From: an uncultured Bacteroides sp.
GTDB taxonomy: Bacteria; Bacteroidota; Bacteroidia; Bacteroidales; Bacteroidaceae
DNA length: 5,142 nucleotides
Reading direction: 5' to 3'
Assembly: GCA_934716785.1 (NCBI GenBank)
Contig: CAKUYM010000317.1
Location: 1 to 5,142 of the forward strand
Position numbers and translations under genes: made by a program
The notes under the pieces: generated by a model
What the model saw: only the letters and a program-made list of their open reading frames with translations
Told to the model about the DNA's origin: nothing
The model's database searches: none
Shown here: positions 1-5,142 of the stretch, piece after piece
How positions within the stretch are numbered: the first letter of the stretch is position 1
Layout of the letters: each line of letters opens with the position of its first letter

Positions 1-41
1 ACCTGACACTTGCGTACTATTTGAAATTTCGATGCTGCCAT
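1..41 (-). CDS. Start of a leftward gene, possibly a small zinc-ribbon/HTH protein (partial)
   Basis: Reading the minus strand from an ATG at 41-39 gives 13 open codons, MAASKFQIVRKCQ, before the window ends. A purine-rich GAAAAGG lies about 9 bases before the ATG, and a Bacteroides-type promoter stands about 80 bases upstream, after the dnaK terminator, so a separate leftward gene is plausible. The start resembles, from memory, the N-terminus of Bacteroides helix-turn-helix/excisionase-like proteins that begin with a CxxC zinc-knuckle stretch. With 13 residues and one cysteine visible this is only a guess, and the product cannot be named from this window. The weak point is length: an open stretch of 41 bases can occur by chance, so the support comes mostly from the promoter and ribosome-binding context. 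Confidence 0.45.
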   Translation of the reverse strand, partial: MAASKFQIVRKCQ

Positions 42-115
42 ATTTATTGCCTTTTCTATATAATAACGTAGAAAGAGCGTTTTTGTTGCACATTATCTAC
101 TATTTTGTTGCGTTA

Positions 116-134
116 CAAATATGGTACAAATATA
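116..134 (-). promoter_or_regulatory. Tandem Bacteroides-type -7 promoter elements for the leftward gene at 1-41
   Basis: On the minus strand TATATTTG (134-127) matches the Bacteroides -7 consensus TAnnTTTG exactly. A second copy, CATATTTG (123-116), has one mismatch and lies 11 bases further downstream. A CTTG at 156-153, 18 bases upstream of the first box, could serve as a weak -33 element (consensus TTTG). Transcription would start near 120 and leave a leader of about 80 bases before the ATG at 41. The promoter lies downstream of the dnaK terminator, so the leftward gene would be expressed independently of dnaK. Confidence 0.5.
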
Positions 135-176
135 CAATAAAATAACGAGAAACAAGCATAGTCATCCGCAAGTGTT

Positions 177-218
177 AAAAACGAAATAGGGAGCAACTCA
201 TTGAGTTACACCCTATTT
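177..218 (-). terminator. Intrinsic terminator of dnaK
   Basis: The arms 184-191 (AAATAGGG) and 211-218 (CCCTATTT) pair perfectly over 8 bp. After a 3x3 internal loop, a second 5-bp stem forms between 195-199 (AACTC) and 203-207 (GAGTT) around an ATT loop. On the minus strand the hairpin is followed two bases later by TTTTT (181-177), so it terminates leftward transcription. It begins 32 bases past the dnaK stop codon. The plus-strand side has no matching T run, so it looks one-directional. Confidence 0.85.
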
Positions 219-250
219 AACTATTTATTGTTATAGATGTTTATCTATAC

Positions 251-2164
251 TTATTTCACTTCCTCAAAGTCAGCATCTTGAACATTATCACCATGTTTAC
301 CATTGTCTTGCTGACCAGCACTGGCATTCGCATCAGGACCCGCCTGTGCACCACCTTGAGCACCGCTTTGAGCATACATTTCAGCACTTGCAGCCTGGAA
401 AGCTGTATTTATCTCTGCCATAGCGGCATCAACAGCAGCCAAATCCTGAGCCTTATGAGCATCTTTCAGTTTCTGCAAAGCAGCTTCAATCGGAGCTTTC
501 TTGTCAGCAGGGAGCTTATCGCCTAATTCCTTCAACTGATTTTCAGTCTGGAAGATTACGCTGTCAGCTTGATTCAACTTATCAATCTTCTCACGTTCTT
601 TCTCGTCTGCTTCAGCATTAGCTTCGGCTTCGGCTTTCATTCTTTCGATTTCTTCCTTGCTCAATCCGCTGGAAGCTTCGATACGAATAGCTTGTTCCTT
701 ACCCGTAGCCTTATCCTTTGCAGAAACCTTCAAGATACCGTTAGCATCAATATCGAATGTAACTTCAATCTGAGGAACACCACGACGAGCCGGAGCGATA
801 CCTGTCAAATTGAACTGACCGATAGATTTATTTTGTGAAGCCATCGGACGTTCACCCTGCAATACGTGGATAGTAACTTCTGTCTGATTGTCGGCAGCAG
901 TAGAGAATGTTTCACTCTTACGAGCCGGAATTGTAGTGTTGGCATCAATCAGTTTAGTCATTACACCACCTAATGTTTCGATACCCATTGACAACGGAGT
1001 AACATCCAACAATACTACACCCTTGATTTCGTCTGTCAAAACAGCACCCTGAACAGCAGCACCGATAGCTACCACCTCATCCGGATTTACACCCTTAGAA
1101 GGAGTCTTACCGAAGAAGTCTTCTACCAATTTCTGTACAGCCGGAATACGTGAAGAACCACCTACGAGGATTACTTCATCAATATCGGCATTATTCAAAC
1201 CAGCGTCACTCATAGCTTTCTTACACGGTTCAAGACAAGCTTGAATCAAGTTGTGAGCCAAAGATTCGAATTTAGCACGAGTCAAAGTCTTAACCAAGTG
1301 CTTAGGCACACCGCCTACCGGCATGATGTACGGCAAGTTGATTTCTGTGCTTGTAGAAGAAGAAAGTTCAATCTTAGCTTTTTCTGCAGCCTCTTTCAAA
1401 CGTTGCAAAGCCATCGGATCCTGAGTCAAGTCAGCACCTTCATCGTTTTTAAATTCTTCTATCAACCAGTTGATGATTACTTGGTCGAAGTCATCACCAC
1501 CAAGGTGAGTATCACCGTTTGTAGAAAGCACTTCGAATACACCGCCACCAAACTCAAGGATAGAGATATCAAATGTACCACCACCAAGGTCGAATACGGC
1601 AATCTTCATATCTTTATGAGCTTTGTCCAAACCATAAGCAAGAGCTGCGGCTGTCGGCTCATTTACGATACGTTTTACTTCCAGACCGGCAATCTGTCCG
1701 GCTTCTTTGGTAGCCTGACGCTGAGAGTCAGAGAAATATGCTGGAACGGTAATAACAGCTTCCGTCACTTCCTGTCCCAAATAATCTTCGGCCGTCTTCT
1801 TCATCTTCTGAAGAATCATTGCTGAGATTTCCTGCGGAGTATACAGACGTCCGTCAATGTCAACACGCGGAGTGTTGTTGTCGCCCTTCACTACTTTATA
1901 AGGAACGCGGGCAATTTCTTTCTGAACCTGATCCCAATTTTCACCCATAAAACGTTTGATAGAGAAAATTGTACGTGTCGGGTTCGTAATAGCCTGACGT
2001 TTGGCAGGATCACCCACTTTACGTTCGCCACCATCTACGAAAGCAACTACAGAAGGAGTTGTACGTTTACCTTCACTGTTTGCAATTACTACAGGTTCGT
2101 TACCTTCAAATACAGAAACACAAGAGTTTGTTGTTCCTAAGTCAATACCAATAATCTTTCCCAT
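251..2164 (-). CDS. dnaK: Molecular chaperone DnaK (Hsp70)
   Basis: This is a full-length 637-residue Hsp70. It is the ATP-driven cytosolic chaperone that, with DnaJ and GrpE, binds exposed hydrophobic segments of unfolded proteins and helps refold them. All three Hsp70 signatures are visible in the nucleotide-binding domain: IDLGTTNS (7-14), [11 protein letters not shown] (191-201) and [15 protein letters not shown] (331-345). The interdomain linker [10 protein letters not shown] (383-392) precedes the substrate-binding beta domain (about 393-505) and the helical lid (to about 600). The tail is a flexible G/A/Q-rich segment (about 600-625) ending in acidic EEVK. Length and domain order are normal for bacterial DnaK. 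The ATG at 2164 gives the expected N-terminus. Its leader is A/T-rich with no strong Shine-Dalgarno, as is common in Bacteroides. No grpE or dnaJ is adjacent, and the gene has its own upstream signals and terminator, so it is probably transcribed alone. Confidence 0.99.
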   Translation of the reverse strand: MGKIIGIDLGTTNSCVSVFEGNEPVVIANSEGKRTTPSVVAFVDGGERKVGDPAKRQAITNPTRTIFSIKRFMGENWDQVQKEIARVPYKVVKGDNNTPRVDIDGRLYTPQEISAMILQKMKKTAEDYLGQEVTEAVITVPAYFSDSQRQATKEAGQIAGLEVKRIVNEPTAAALAYGLDKAHKDMKIAVFDLGGGTFDISILEFGGGVFEVLSTNGDTHLGGDDFDQVIINWLIEEFKNDEGADLTQDPMALQRLKEAAEKAKIELSSSTSTEINLPYIMPVGGVPKHLVKTLTRAKFESLAHNLIQACLEPCKKAMSDAGLNNADIDEVILVGGSSRIPAVQKLVEDFFGKTPSKGVNPDEVVAIGAAVQGAVLTDEIKGVVLLDVTPLSMGIETLGGVMTKLIDANTTIPARKSETFSTAADNQTEVTIHVLQGERPMASQNKSIGQFNLTGIAPARRGVPQIEVTFDIDANGILKVSAKDKATGKEQAIRIEASSGLSKEEIERMKAEAEANAEADEKEREKIDKLNQADSVIFQTENQLKELGDKLPADKKAPIEAALQKLKDAHKAQDLAAVDAAMAEINTAFQAASAEMYAQSGAQGGAQAGPDANASAGQQDNGKHGDNVQDADFEEVK

Positions 2165-2205
2165 GATCGTTATTTTTTTATTTATTATTATTCAATGATT
2201 TCTTT

Positions 2206-2255
2206 TGTCCGTTTGTTTCTCCACTCCTATTGTAGAGCTTCGTCTCAAACGGACA
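2206..2255 (-). repeat. Perfect 10-bp inverted repeat in the dnaK leader
   Basis: TGTCCGTTTG at 2206-2215 and CAAACGGACA at 2246-2255 are exact reverse complements, separated by 30 bases. In the dnaK transcript this would form a 10-bp stem with a large loop, ending 41 bases before the start codon, so it would not hide the start region directly. The two arms are offset by 40 bp, close to four helical turns, so it could equally be a pair of protein-binding sites on DNA. The T-run after it is absent, so it is not an intrinsic terminator. Confidence 0.75.
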
Positions 2256-2265
2256 CTTAATAAGG

Positions 2266-2281
2266 AACAAACCGTGTGCCA
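2266..2281 (-). promoter_or_regulatory. Candidate sigma-54-like (-24/-12) promoter of dnaK
   Basis: On the minus strand the sequence TGGCACACGGTTTGTT (2281-2266) fits the sigma-54 consensus TGGCACR-N4-TTGCW in all fixed positions but one. The -24 half TGGCAC is perfect, the spacing is correct, and the -12 half reads TTGTT rather than TTGCT/TTGCA. If used, transcription would begin near 2255, about 12 bases past the -12 box, giving a leader of roughly 90 bases. The mismatch falls in the highly conserved GC of the -12 box, which is the main reason for caution. No good TAnnTTTG element for the main Bacteroides sigma factor is found in this leader. Confidence 0.4.
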
Positions 2282-2340
2282 AAAAGAAATCATACAAAAG
2301 CATGACACAATGTCTGCCAAAAAGACAGTTCTTACAAAAG
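2274..2340 (-). repeat. Imperfect 38-40 bp direct repeat upstream of dnaK
   Basis: Two copies of a two-part pattern occur in the dnaK direction. CTTTTGTA appears at 2340-2333 and again at 2300-2293 (offset 40). CTTTTTGGCA followed by an ACA-like trinucleotide appears at 2324-2315 and at 2286-2277 (offset 38). The spacers between the two parts differ (AGAACTGT against TGATTT). The downstream copy supplies the TGGCAC of the sigma-54-like motif. The upstream copy lacks a correctly spaced -12 box and may be a duplicated binding site or a decayed promoter. Confidence 0.6.
2304..2327 (-). promoter_or_regulatory. Overlapping TGTC/GACA palindromes, candidate regulator-binding site for dnaK
   Basis: Read on the minus strand, TGTCT (2327-2323) and AGACA (2315-2311) form an inverted repeat with a 7-base spacer. 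GACA (2314-2311) and TGTC (2307-2304) form a second one with a 3-base spacer TTG. The two share the middle GACA arm. The block lies about 23-46 bases upstream of the sigma-54-like -24 box. That is close for a classical enhancer site but suitable for an activator or repressor. No regulator can be named. It is not the CIRCE element of HrcA. Confidence 0.4.
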
Positions 2341-2422
2341 ACGCTGCTACATAGTCATATTCTCAGATGTTATCGGCAACTGCTCAGATAAACAAACGCT
2401 GGCATTTTCGGATTCAATATAG

Positions 2423-2465
2423 AAAAAAATATGCCTGTGTCATCATGACGTGCGACACAGGCATA
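2423..2465 (-). terminator. Intrinsic terminator of the META lipoprotein gene
   Basis: TATGCCTGTGTC (2430-2441) and GACACAGGCATA (2454-2465) pair perfectly over 12 bp around a 12-base loop. On the minus strand the stem is followed immediately by seven T residues (2429-2423). The stem begins 22 bases beyond the META stop codon. This is a textbook intrinsic terminator that separates the META gene from dnaK, which is read in the same direction. Confidence 0.92.
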
Positions 2466-2487
2466 CCTTTTATATATATATTTATTA

Positions 2488-3276
2488 TTACTTCTCCAAA
2501 ACAAGAACCAACGCATCATCGGCATCATACAAACCGATACCACCATCGGCCAATACCCCAAATGACTTCACCTCATTCAGTGCCTTCAGAATTTTACCTT
2601 CCGTCTCCATATCCGGACAAGCCATCATCGTGCACGCCACTCCCGGAAAGGAGATTGCTTTGGCATTGCTTGCATTGGTTTCAAAACCACCATTTATCAA
2701 GTTACACCCGGCATTGCCATGAATCGTCTTTTTCTTCACATCAAAAGCGATGAAAGGTTGATTCTCCATACCGGAAGGAATTGCTTCGCCATTCACTTCC
2801 TTCACTTTCCATTCTCCATTCAGTACCGTCAGTTTCACATCAGTATCTTTTTTTTCCAATGTCACAACCGGTCTGTTGGATGCGTTGCAAAGATACAGTT
2901 TATCCTTACCGGCTTTCTTATATCCTTTCACTTGCGCAAGAGCATTCAATACATTTCTTTCTGTAGTCATATCCGCGCACATCATACGGGTGCTGCCCAT
3001 CGCTCCGAGTTCAAGGCTACCCGGTTTCGCATTAACATCGAAACTGCCCATCATTCGGTTACATCCGCTACTGCCGGACACACGTCCCGTCGCTGTATCA
3101 AAAGTAATAAACGGAAGGACTCTACTTTCACCCGGAGTTACTTTCAATCCATTGACTTCTATAATATTCCACTCACCATTGATAGATGACAAGGGGACTG
3201 CTTTCTCAGCCGAACGGCATGAAGACATTGCAAGTGCCGCTCCGGCAATGCAAATTGAAACTAATACTTTATTCAT
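2488..3276 (-). CDS. Lipoprotein with two META (HslJ-like) domains
   Basis: The 262-residue product starts with a short lipoprotein signal (basic K3, hydrophobic core 4-17, SSC with lipidation expected at C20), so it should be anchored in the envelope. No acidic surface-export signal follows the cysteine, which favours a periplasm-facing position. It holds two copies of the META/DUF306 fold, about 30-141 and 150-262. Matching elements are INGEWNIIEVNG (32-43) and LNGEWKVKEVNG (152-163), GCNRMMGSF (71-79) and GCNLINGGF (190-198), and a TxMxC-type turn at T96-C100 and T216-C220. The family includes E. coli HslJ, linked to heat and novobiocin tolerance, but its biochemical role is not established. 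A TAA codon lies two codons before the ATG at 3276, which fixes the start. A gene symbol is withheld because the two-domain form is not simply hslJ. Confidence 0.93.
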   Translation of the reverse strand: MNKVLVSICIAGAALAMSSCRSAEKAVPLSSINGEWNIIEVNGLKVTPGESRVLPFITFDTATGRVSGSSGCNRMMGSFDVNAKPGSLELGAMGSTRMMCADMTTERNVLNALAQVKGYKKAGKDKLYLCNASNRPVVTLEKKDTDVKLTVLNGEWKVKEVNGEAIPSGMENQPFIAFDVKKKTIHGNAGCNLINGGFETNASNAKAISFPGVACTMMACPDMETEGKILKALNEVKSFGVLADGGIGLYDADDALVLVLEK

Positions 3277-3306
3277 ATGTTATAACGTTTAAGTTAAATC
3301 AAGGGG

Positions 3307-3314
3307 CAAAGATA
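3307..3314 (-). promoter_or_regulatory. Bacteroides -7 element of the META lipoprotein gene
   Basis: TATCTTTG on the minus strand (3314-3307) matches TAnnTTTG exactly. A TTGG at 3341-3338, 23 bases upstream, is a possible but imperfect -33 element. Transcription would start about 3300, leaving a short leader of around 24 bases before the ATG at 3276. Confidence 0.6.
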
Positions 3315-3357
3315 TCAAAAAGATTGGGAAATAAGTTCCAATACAATATAAAATATA

Positions 3358-3365
3358 TACATTTG
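3358..3365 (+). promoter_or_regulatory. Bacteroides -7 element of the gene at 3421-4704
   Basis: TACATTTG matches TAnnTTTG exactly and sits 55 bases before the start codon at 3421, so a transcript would begin near 3372. No clear TTTG is present at the usual -33 distance. It stands back to back with the META gene promoter; the two -7 boxes are 43 bases apart. Confidence 0.5.
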
Positions 3366-3420
3366 TCACCAGAATGTACAACAAACGAAGATTTTATATA
3401 GTTTATAAAAAGTAGATAGT

Positions 3421-4704
3421 ATGAGAACCGTCGCTCTCTTTCTGATTTCACTCTGTTGTGGTACGTCTTATATCACAGCACAAAACAATTACATTGTCTC
3501 CACTCCATCCACTCAAGAAAATTCTCTAAGTGAAGAAGAACTATTTATCAAAAACAATTTTCCGTTGTATCCTTTGTGCAAATGGACACCCGGAATGAAA
3601 TTCATGTTCGCCCCATCCGCACGGGATATGTTTCTGCCTACCCTTTCCTATTATGACACCGACAAAGATGTAGACAACAGTATGTTGAAGCATAAAATCC
3701 TCACTTTTACCGGAACTGAAGAGAAATCTCAGGAACTGCCGAGTGGTACCAGATACTCCACTCGTTTCATTTTCGAGTGTGAAGGGAAAAAGTATTGCCA
3801 TAACATAAAAAATATGCGGCTGAATGAGATTTGCGAAAAAACTCCTCGCGCATGCATTAATGGATTGGTCTACTTGAAAGATGTAGATACGGCAAAGGAG
3901 CTGCTGACAGGAAAGACTATCTACATACAATCAGAAAGTGCGCGTGTAGACGATGCCAACAGTTATTCCGGTTATCGGGACGTAGCCATTCCCGTCAATA
4001 TGGAAGCGACAATTACCGCTGTAGGAGTGGGTAGCCAGGCATATCCTGTAAAAATCATATTTAAGGACGCACAAGAGCACCATTACTATCTTGAAGTAGC
4101 GCTTTCACGAACCAATTCAGGCATGGACTTGAATGACTTTCAGGGTGAAAAAAGAATGAGGTATTTTCCAAATGCAATCAGTTTCACGAATAAGAACTCA
4201 AATGATCTTGATAAACTCAAAAACAAATATATAGGACAAACCGTTTATCCTAAAAAAGCATTGCCTGCACAAAGGAGCATTTTCCTTGAAGGGAAACAGA
4301 TAGAATCACGTATTCACCTGCCCCGGTATACGGTTCTGAATATCAAAGACATCAAACTGACTCCTCCTTCCAGTGTAGGTATCTTGTCATTGGAGGATAA
4401 GACCGGAATTATTTATGAGGTGGAAGCCGACCTAAAATATGATGTCATTGTCAGAAACTCAAATTACATCGAGGACCTTTTCGGGTTTGAAGATATACAA
4501 AAGAAATATCCGGGCATCACTGAAAAACGCTGGCAAATTATCTCCCGCGGTGCCCTCGAAATTGGCATGACCACAGATGAATGCCGTCTGTCGGTCGGCG
4601 AACCGATAGAAATAGAACTGAGAAAAGACAATCGTTTTGAGACTTGGTTTTATAACGGTAAAACATTGGAATTTGAGAACGGTGCTTTGCGACGTTTCAA
4701 ATAA
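3421..4704 (+). CDS. Exported protein with three beta-rich modules and a C-terminal SmpA/OmlA (BamE)-like segment
   Basis: The 427-residue product has a classical signal peptide (R2, hydrophobic 4-18, likely cleavage after ITA at residue 20, before QNN), so it is expected in the periplasm or beyond. I do not recognise a named family for most of it. The C-terminus (about 375-424) has the pattern of SmpA/OmlA/BamE-like domains: an IGMTTDECRLSVGEP turn (381-395) followed by ETWFYNG (407-413) and LEFENGALRRF (416-426). Upstream, three stretches look alike: about 55-130, 157-229 and 262-339. The second and third share GKTIY (164-168) against GQTVY (272-276), and each stretch ends in a strand with a (D/E)-(G/K)...Y-x-x-E pattern. 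They may be SH3-like beta barrels, which is inference. An in-frame TAA 15 bases upstream makes the ATG at 3421 the first possible start. No strong terminator follows, so some read-through into the next gene is possible. Confidence 0.9.
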   Translation: MRTVALFLISLCCGTSYITAQNNYIVSTPSTQENSLSEEELFIKNNFPLYPLCKWTPGMKFMFAPSARDMFLPTLSYYDTDKDVDNSMLKHKILTFTGTEEKSQELPSGTRYSTRFIFECEGKKYCHNIKNMRLNEICEKTPRACINGLVYLKDVDTAKELLTGKTIYIQSESARVDDANSYSGYRDVAIPVNMEATITAVGVGSQAYPVKIIFKDAQEHHYYLEVALSRTNSGMDLNDFQGEKRMRYFPNAISFTNKNSNDLDKLKNKYIGQTVYPKKALPAQRSIFLEGKQIESRIHLPRYTVLNIKDIKLTPPSSVGILSLEDKTGIIYEVEADLKYDVIVRNSNYIEDLFGFEDIQKKYPGITEKRWQIISRGALEIGMTTDECRLSVGEPIEIELRKDNRFETWFYNGKTLEFENGALRRFK

Positions 4705-4707
4705 AAA

Positions 4708-4754
4708 GAAGCATCAACGAATGATTATCTAAAATAATCACGTATATTTGCTTC
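4708..4754. repeat. Nested 47-bp dyad over the promoter of the dehydrogenase gene
   Basis: The inner arms TGATTAT (4722-4728) and ATAATCA (4734-4740) are perfect reverse complements around CTAAA. The outer arms GAAGCA (4708-4713) and TGCTTC (4749-4754) share the same centre (4731) with exactly 8 bases between inner and outer arm on each side. The right half overlaps the -7 box at 4743-4750. No T run follows, so it is a poor intrinsic terminator for the upstream gene. A protein-binding operator is the more natural reading, although an AT-rich dyad this size can arise by chance. Confidence 0.5.
4743..4750 (+). promoter_or_regulatory. Bacteroides -7 element of the carboxy(nor)spermidine dehydrogenase gene
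   Basis: TATATTTG is an exact match to TAnnTTTG, 48 bases before the start codon at 4799. A transcript would begin near 4757 with a leader of about 42 bases. The usual TTTG at -33 is missing; that position is occupied by the inverted repeat at 4722-4740, which suggests control by a DNA-binding protein. Confidence 0.6.
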
Positions 4755-4798
4755 ATAAACAATTCTTATATTCTTAATTTTAATTCGCACTTAAAGAA

Positions 4799-5142
4799 AT
4801 GGGTAGAGTTCTTATTATTGGTGCAGGCGGTGTTGGTACTGTCGTTGCGCACAAAGTGGCACAAAATGCCGATGTATTTACAGATATTATGATTGCCAGT
4901 CGCACCAAAGAAAAATGCGACAAAATAGTCAAAGCAATAGGCAATCCCAATATAAAGACTGCTAAAGTCGACGCGGACAATGTGGACGAACTGGTAGCAC
5001 TATTCAATGATTTCAAACCCGAGATGGTTATTAATGTCGCTCTCCCCTACCAGGATTTGACTATCATGGAGGCTTGTCTGAAAGCCGGAGTGAACTATCT
5101 GGATACTGCCAATTATGAACCGAAAGATGAAGCTCACTTTGA
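4799..5142 (+). CDS. Carboxynorspermidine/carboxyspermidine dehydrogenase, saccharopine dehydrogenase family (partial, N-terminus)
   Basis: The first 114 codons of a gene that continues beyond the window. The protein opens directly with a Rossmann nucleotide-binding motif, RVLIIGAGGVGTVVAHKVA (3-21, glycines in GAGGVG at 8-13), followed by IMIASRTKEKC (30-40), where the R35-T-K stretch after the second strand suits NADP(H). VINVALPYQDLTIMEACL (78-94) and GVNYLDTANYE (97-107) are typical of the saccharopine dehydrogenase-like family, specifically the carboxy(nor)spermidine synthase branch. These enzymes reductively condense putrescine or diaminopropane with aspartate semialdehyde; a PLP-dependent decarboxylase then gives spermidine or norspermidine. 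Bacteroides are known to make spermidine by this route, so the carboxyspermidine form is likely here. An in-frame TAA at 4781-4783 makes this ATG the first possible start. True saccharopine dehydrogenase activity (lysine metabolism) is the less likely alternative. Confidence 0.9.
   Translation, partial: MGRVLIIGAGGVGTVVAHKVAQNADVFTDIMIASRTKEKCDKIVKAIGNPNIKTAKVDADNVDELVALFNDFKPEMVINVALPYQDLTIMEACLKAGVNYLDTANYEPKDEAHF

Larger units (their letters stand above)
2165..2487. other. Intergenic region between dnaK and the META lipoprotein gene
   Basis: This 323-base gap has no credible gene. The part next to dnaK (2165-2205) is a very A/T-rich untranslated leader. The stretch 2206-2340 holds the inverted repeat, the sigma-54-like motif and the direct repeats listed separately. 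The terminator of the META gene occupies 2423-2465. Between 2341 and 2422 I see only a 7-base direct repeat, CTCAGAT at 2362-2368 and 2383-2389 (offset 21 bases), with no clear function. Short open frames across the gap use unconvincing compositions and overlap the terminator, so I treat them as noise. Confidence 0.7.

Noticed and set aside
1241..1825. A 194-codon open frame on the plus strand opposite dnaK
   Set aside because: It lies wholly antisense to the dnaK coding sequence, its translation is rich in F, S, C and H with no recognisable domain, and it follows from dnaK codon use. It is a shadow.
2295..2302. TGCTTTTG on the minus strand as a Bacteroides -7 box for dnaK
   Set aside because: It has one mismatch to TAnnTTTG, and the only nearby TTTG (2321-2318) is just 15 bases upstream, too short for a -33/-7 pair. 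It stays a weak alternative to the sigma-54-like motif.
2165..2360. A CIRCE element (HrcA operator) upstream of dnaK
   Set aside because: The CIRCE pattern TTAGCACTC-N9-GAGTGCTAA is not present. The inverted repeat at 2206-2255 has different arms and a 30-base spacer.
2362..2389. Direct repeat CTCAGAT with a 21-base offset
   Set aside because: Seven bases repeated once is expected by chance in this much sequence, and it is far from any start codon. Noted only as filler of the intergenic gap.
2367..2753. Plus-strand open frames over the META terminator and the end of the META gene
   Set aside because: They run through a strong terminator hairpin and antisense to a confidently assigned gene. 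Their translations are low-complexity H/P/S-rich with no start signals.
4780..5016. A 78-codon minus-strand open frame
   Set aside because: It is antisense to the Rossmann domain of the dehydrogenase; the hydrophobic S/T/L composition is a reflection of that coding sequence.

Overview
The window looks like a piece of core chromosome from a Bacteroides-type bacterium (phylum Bacteroidota). The evidence is four good matches to the Bacteroides promoter -7 element TAnnTTTG, A/T-rich leaders without clear Shine-Dalgarno sequences, a DnaK ending in EEVK that stands alone without grpE or dnaJ, a Bacteroides-style META-domain lipoprotein, and the start of a carboxy(nor)spermidine dehydrogenase gene. 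I see no insertion sequence, CRISPR array, rRNA, tRNA or other mobile element.

Layout, left to right. At the extreme left (1-41, minus strand) is a probable start of a gene running out of the window, with its own tandem -7-like promoter at 116-134. A strong intrinsic terminator (177-218) ends the leftward dnaK transcript. dnaK fills 251-2164 on the minus strand. The 323-base gap 2165-2487 is dense with signals: a perfect 10-bp inverted repeat in the dnaK leader, a sigma-54-like -24/-12 motif just upstream of it, a 38-40 bp imperfect direct repeat with TGTC/GACA palindromes, and the terminator of the next gene. A two-domain META (HslJ-like) lipoprotein gene lies at 2488-3276 on the minus strand. 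It is transcribed divergently from an uncharacterised exported protein gene (3421-4704, plus strand), which carries three loosely similar beta-rich modules and a C-terminal SmpA/OmlA (BamE)-like segment. A 47-bp nested dyad overlaps the promoter of the last gene, a carboxy(nor)spermidine dehydrogenase whose first 114 codons are present (4799 to the end).

The genes do not form one pathway. DnaK is the cytosolic Hsp70 chaperone, the META protein and the BamE-like protein are predicted envelope proteins of unknown role, and the dehydrogenase belongs to spermidine synthesis. Each appears to be its own transcription unit. The least explained parts are the architecture of the dnaK regulatory region and the repeated-module exported protein. 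I did not find a convincing new multi-gene system here.
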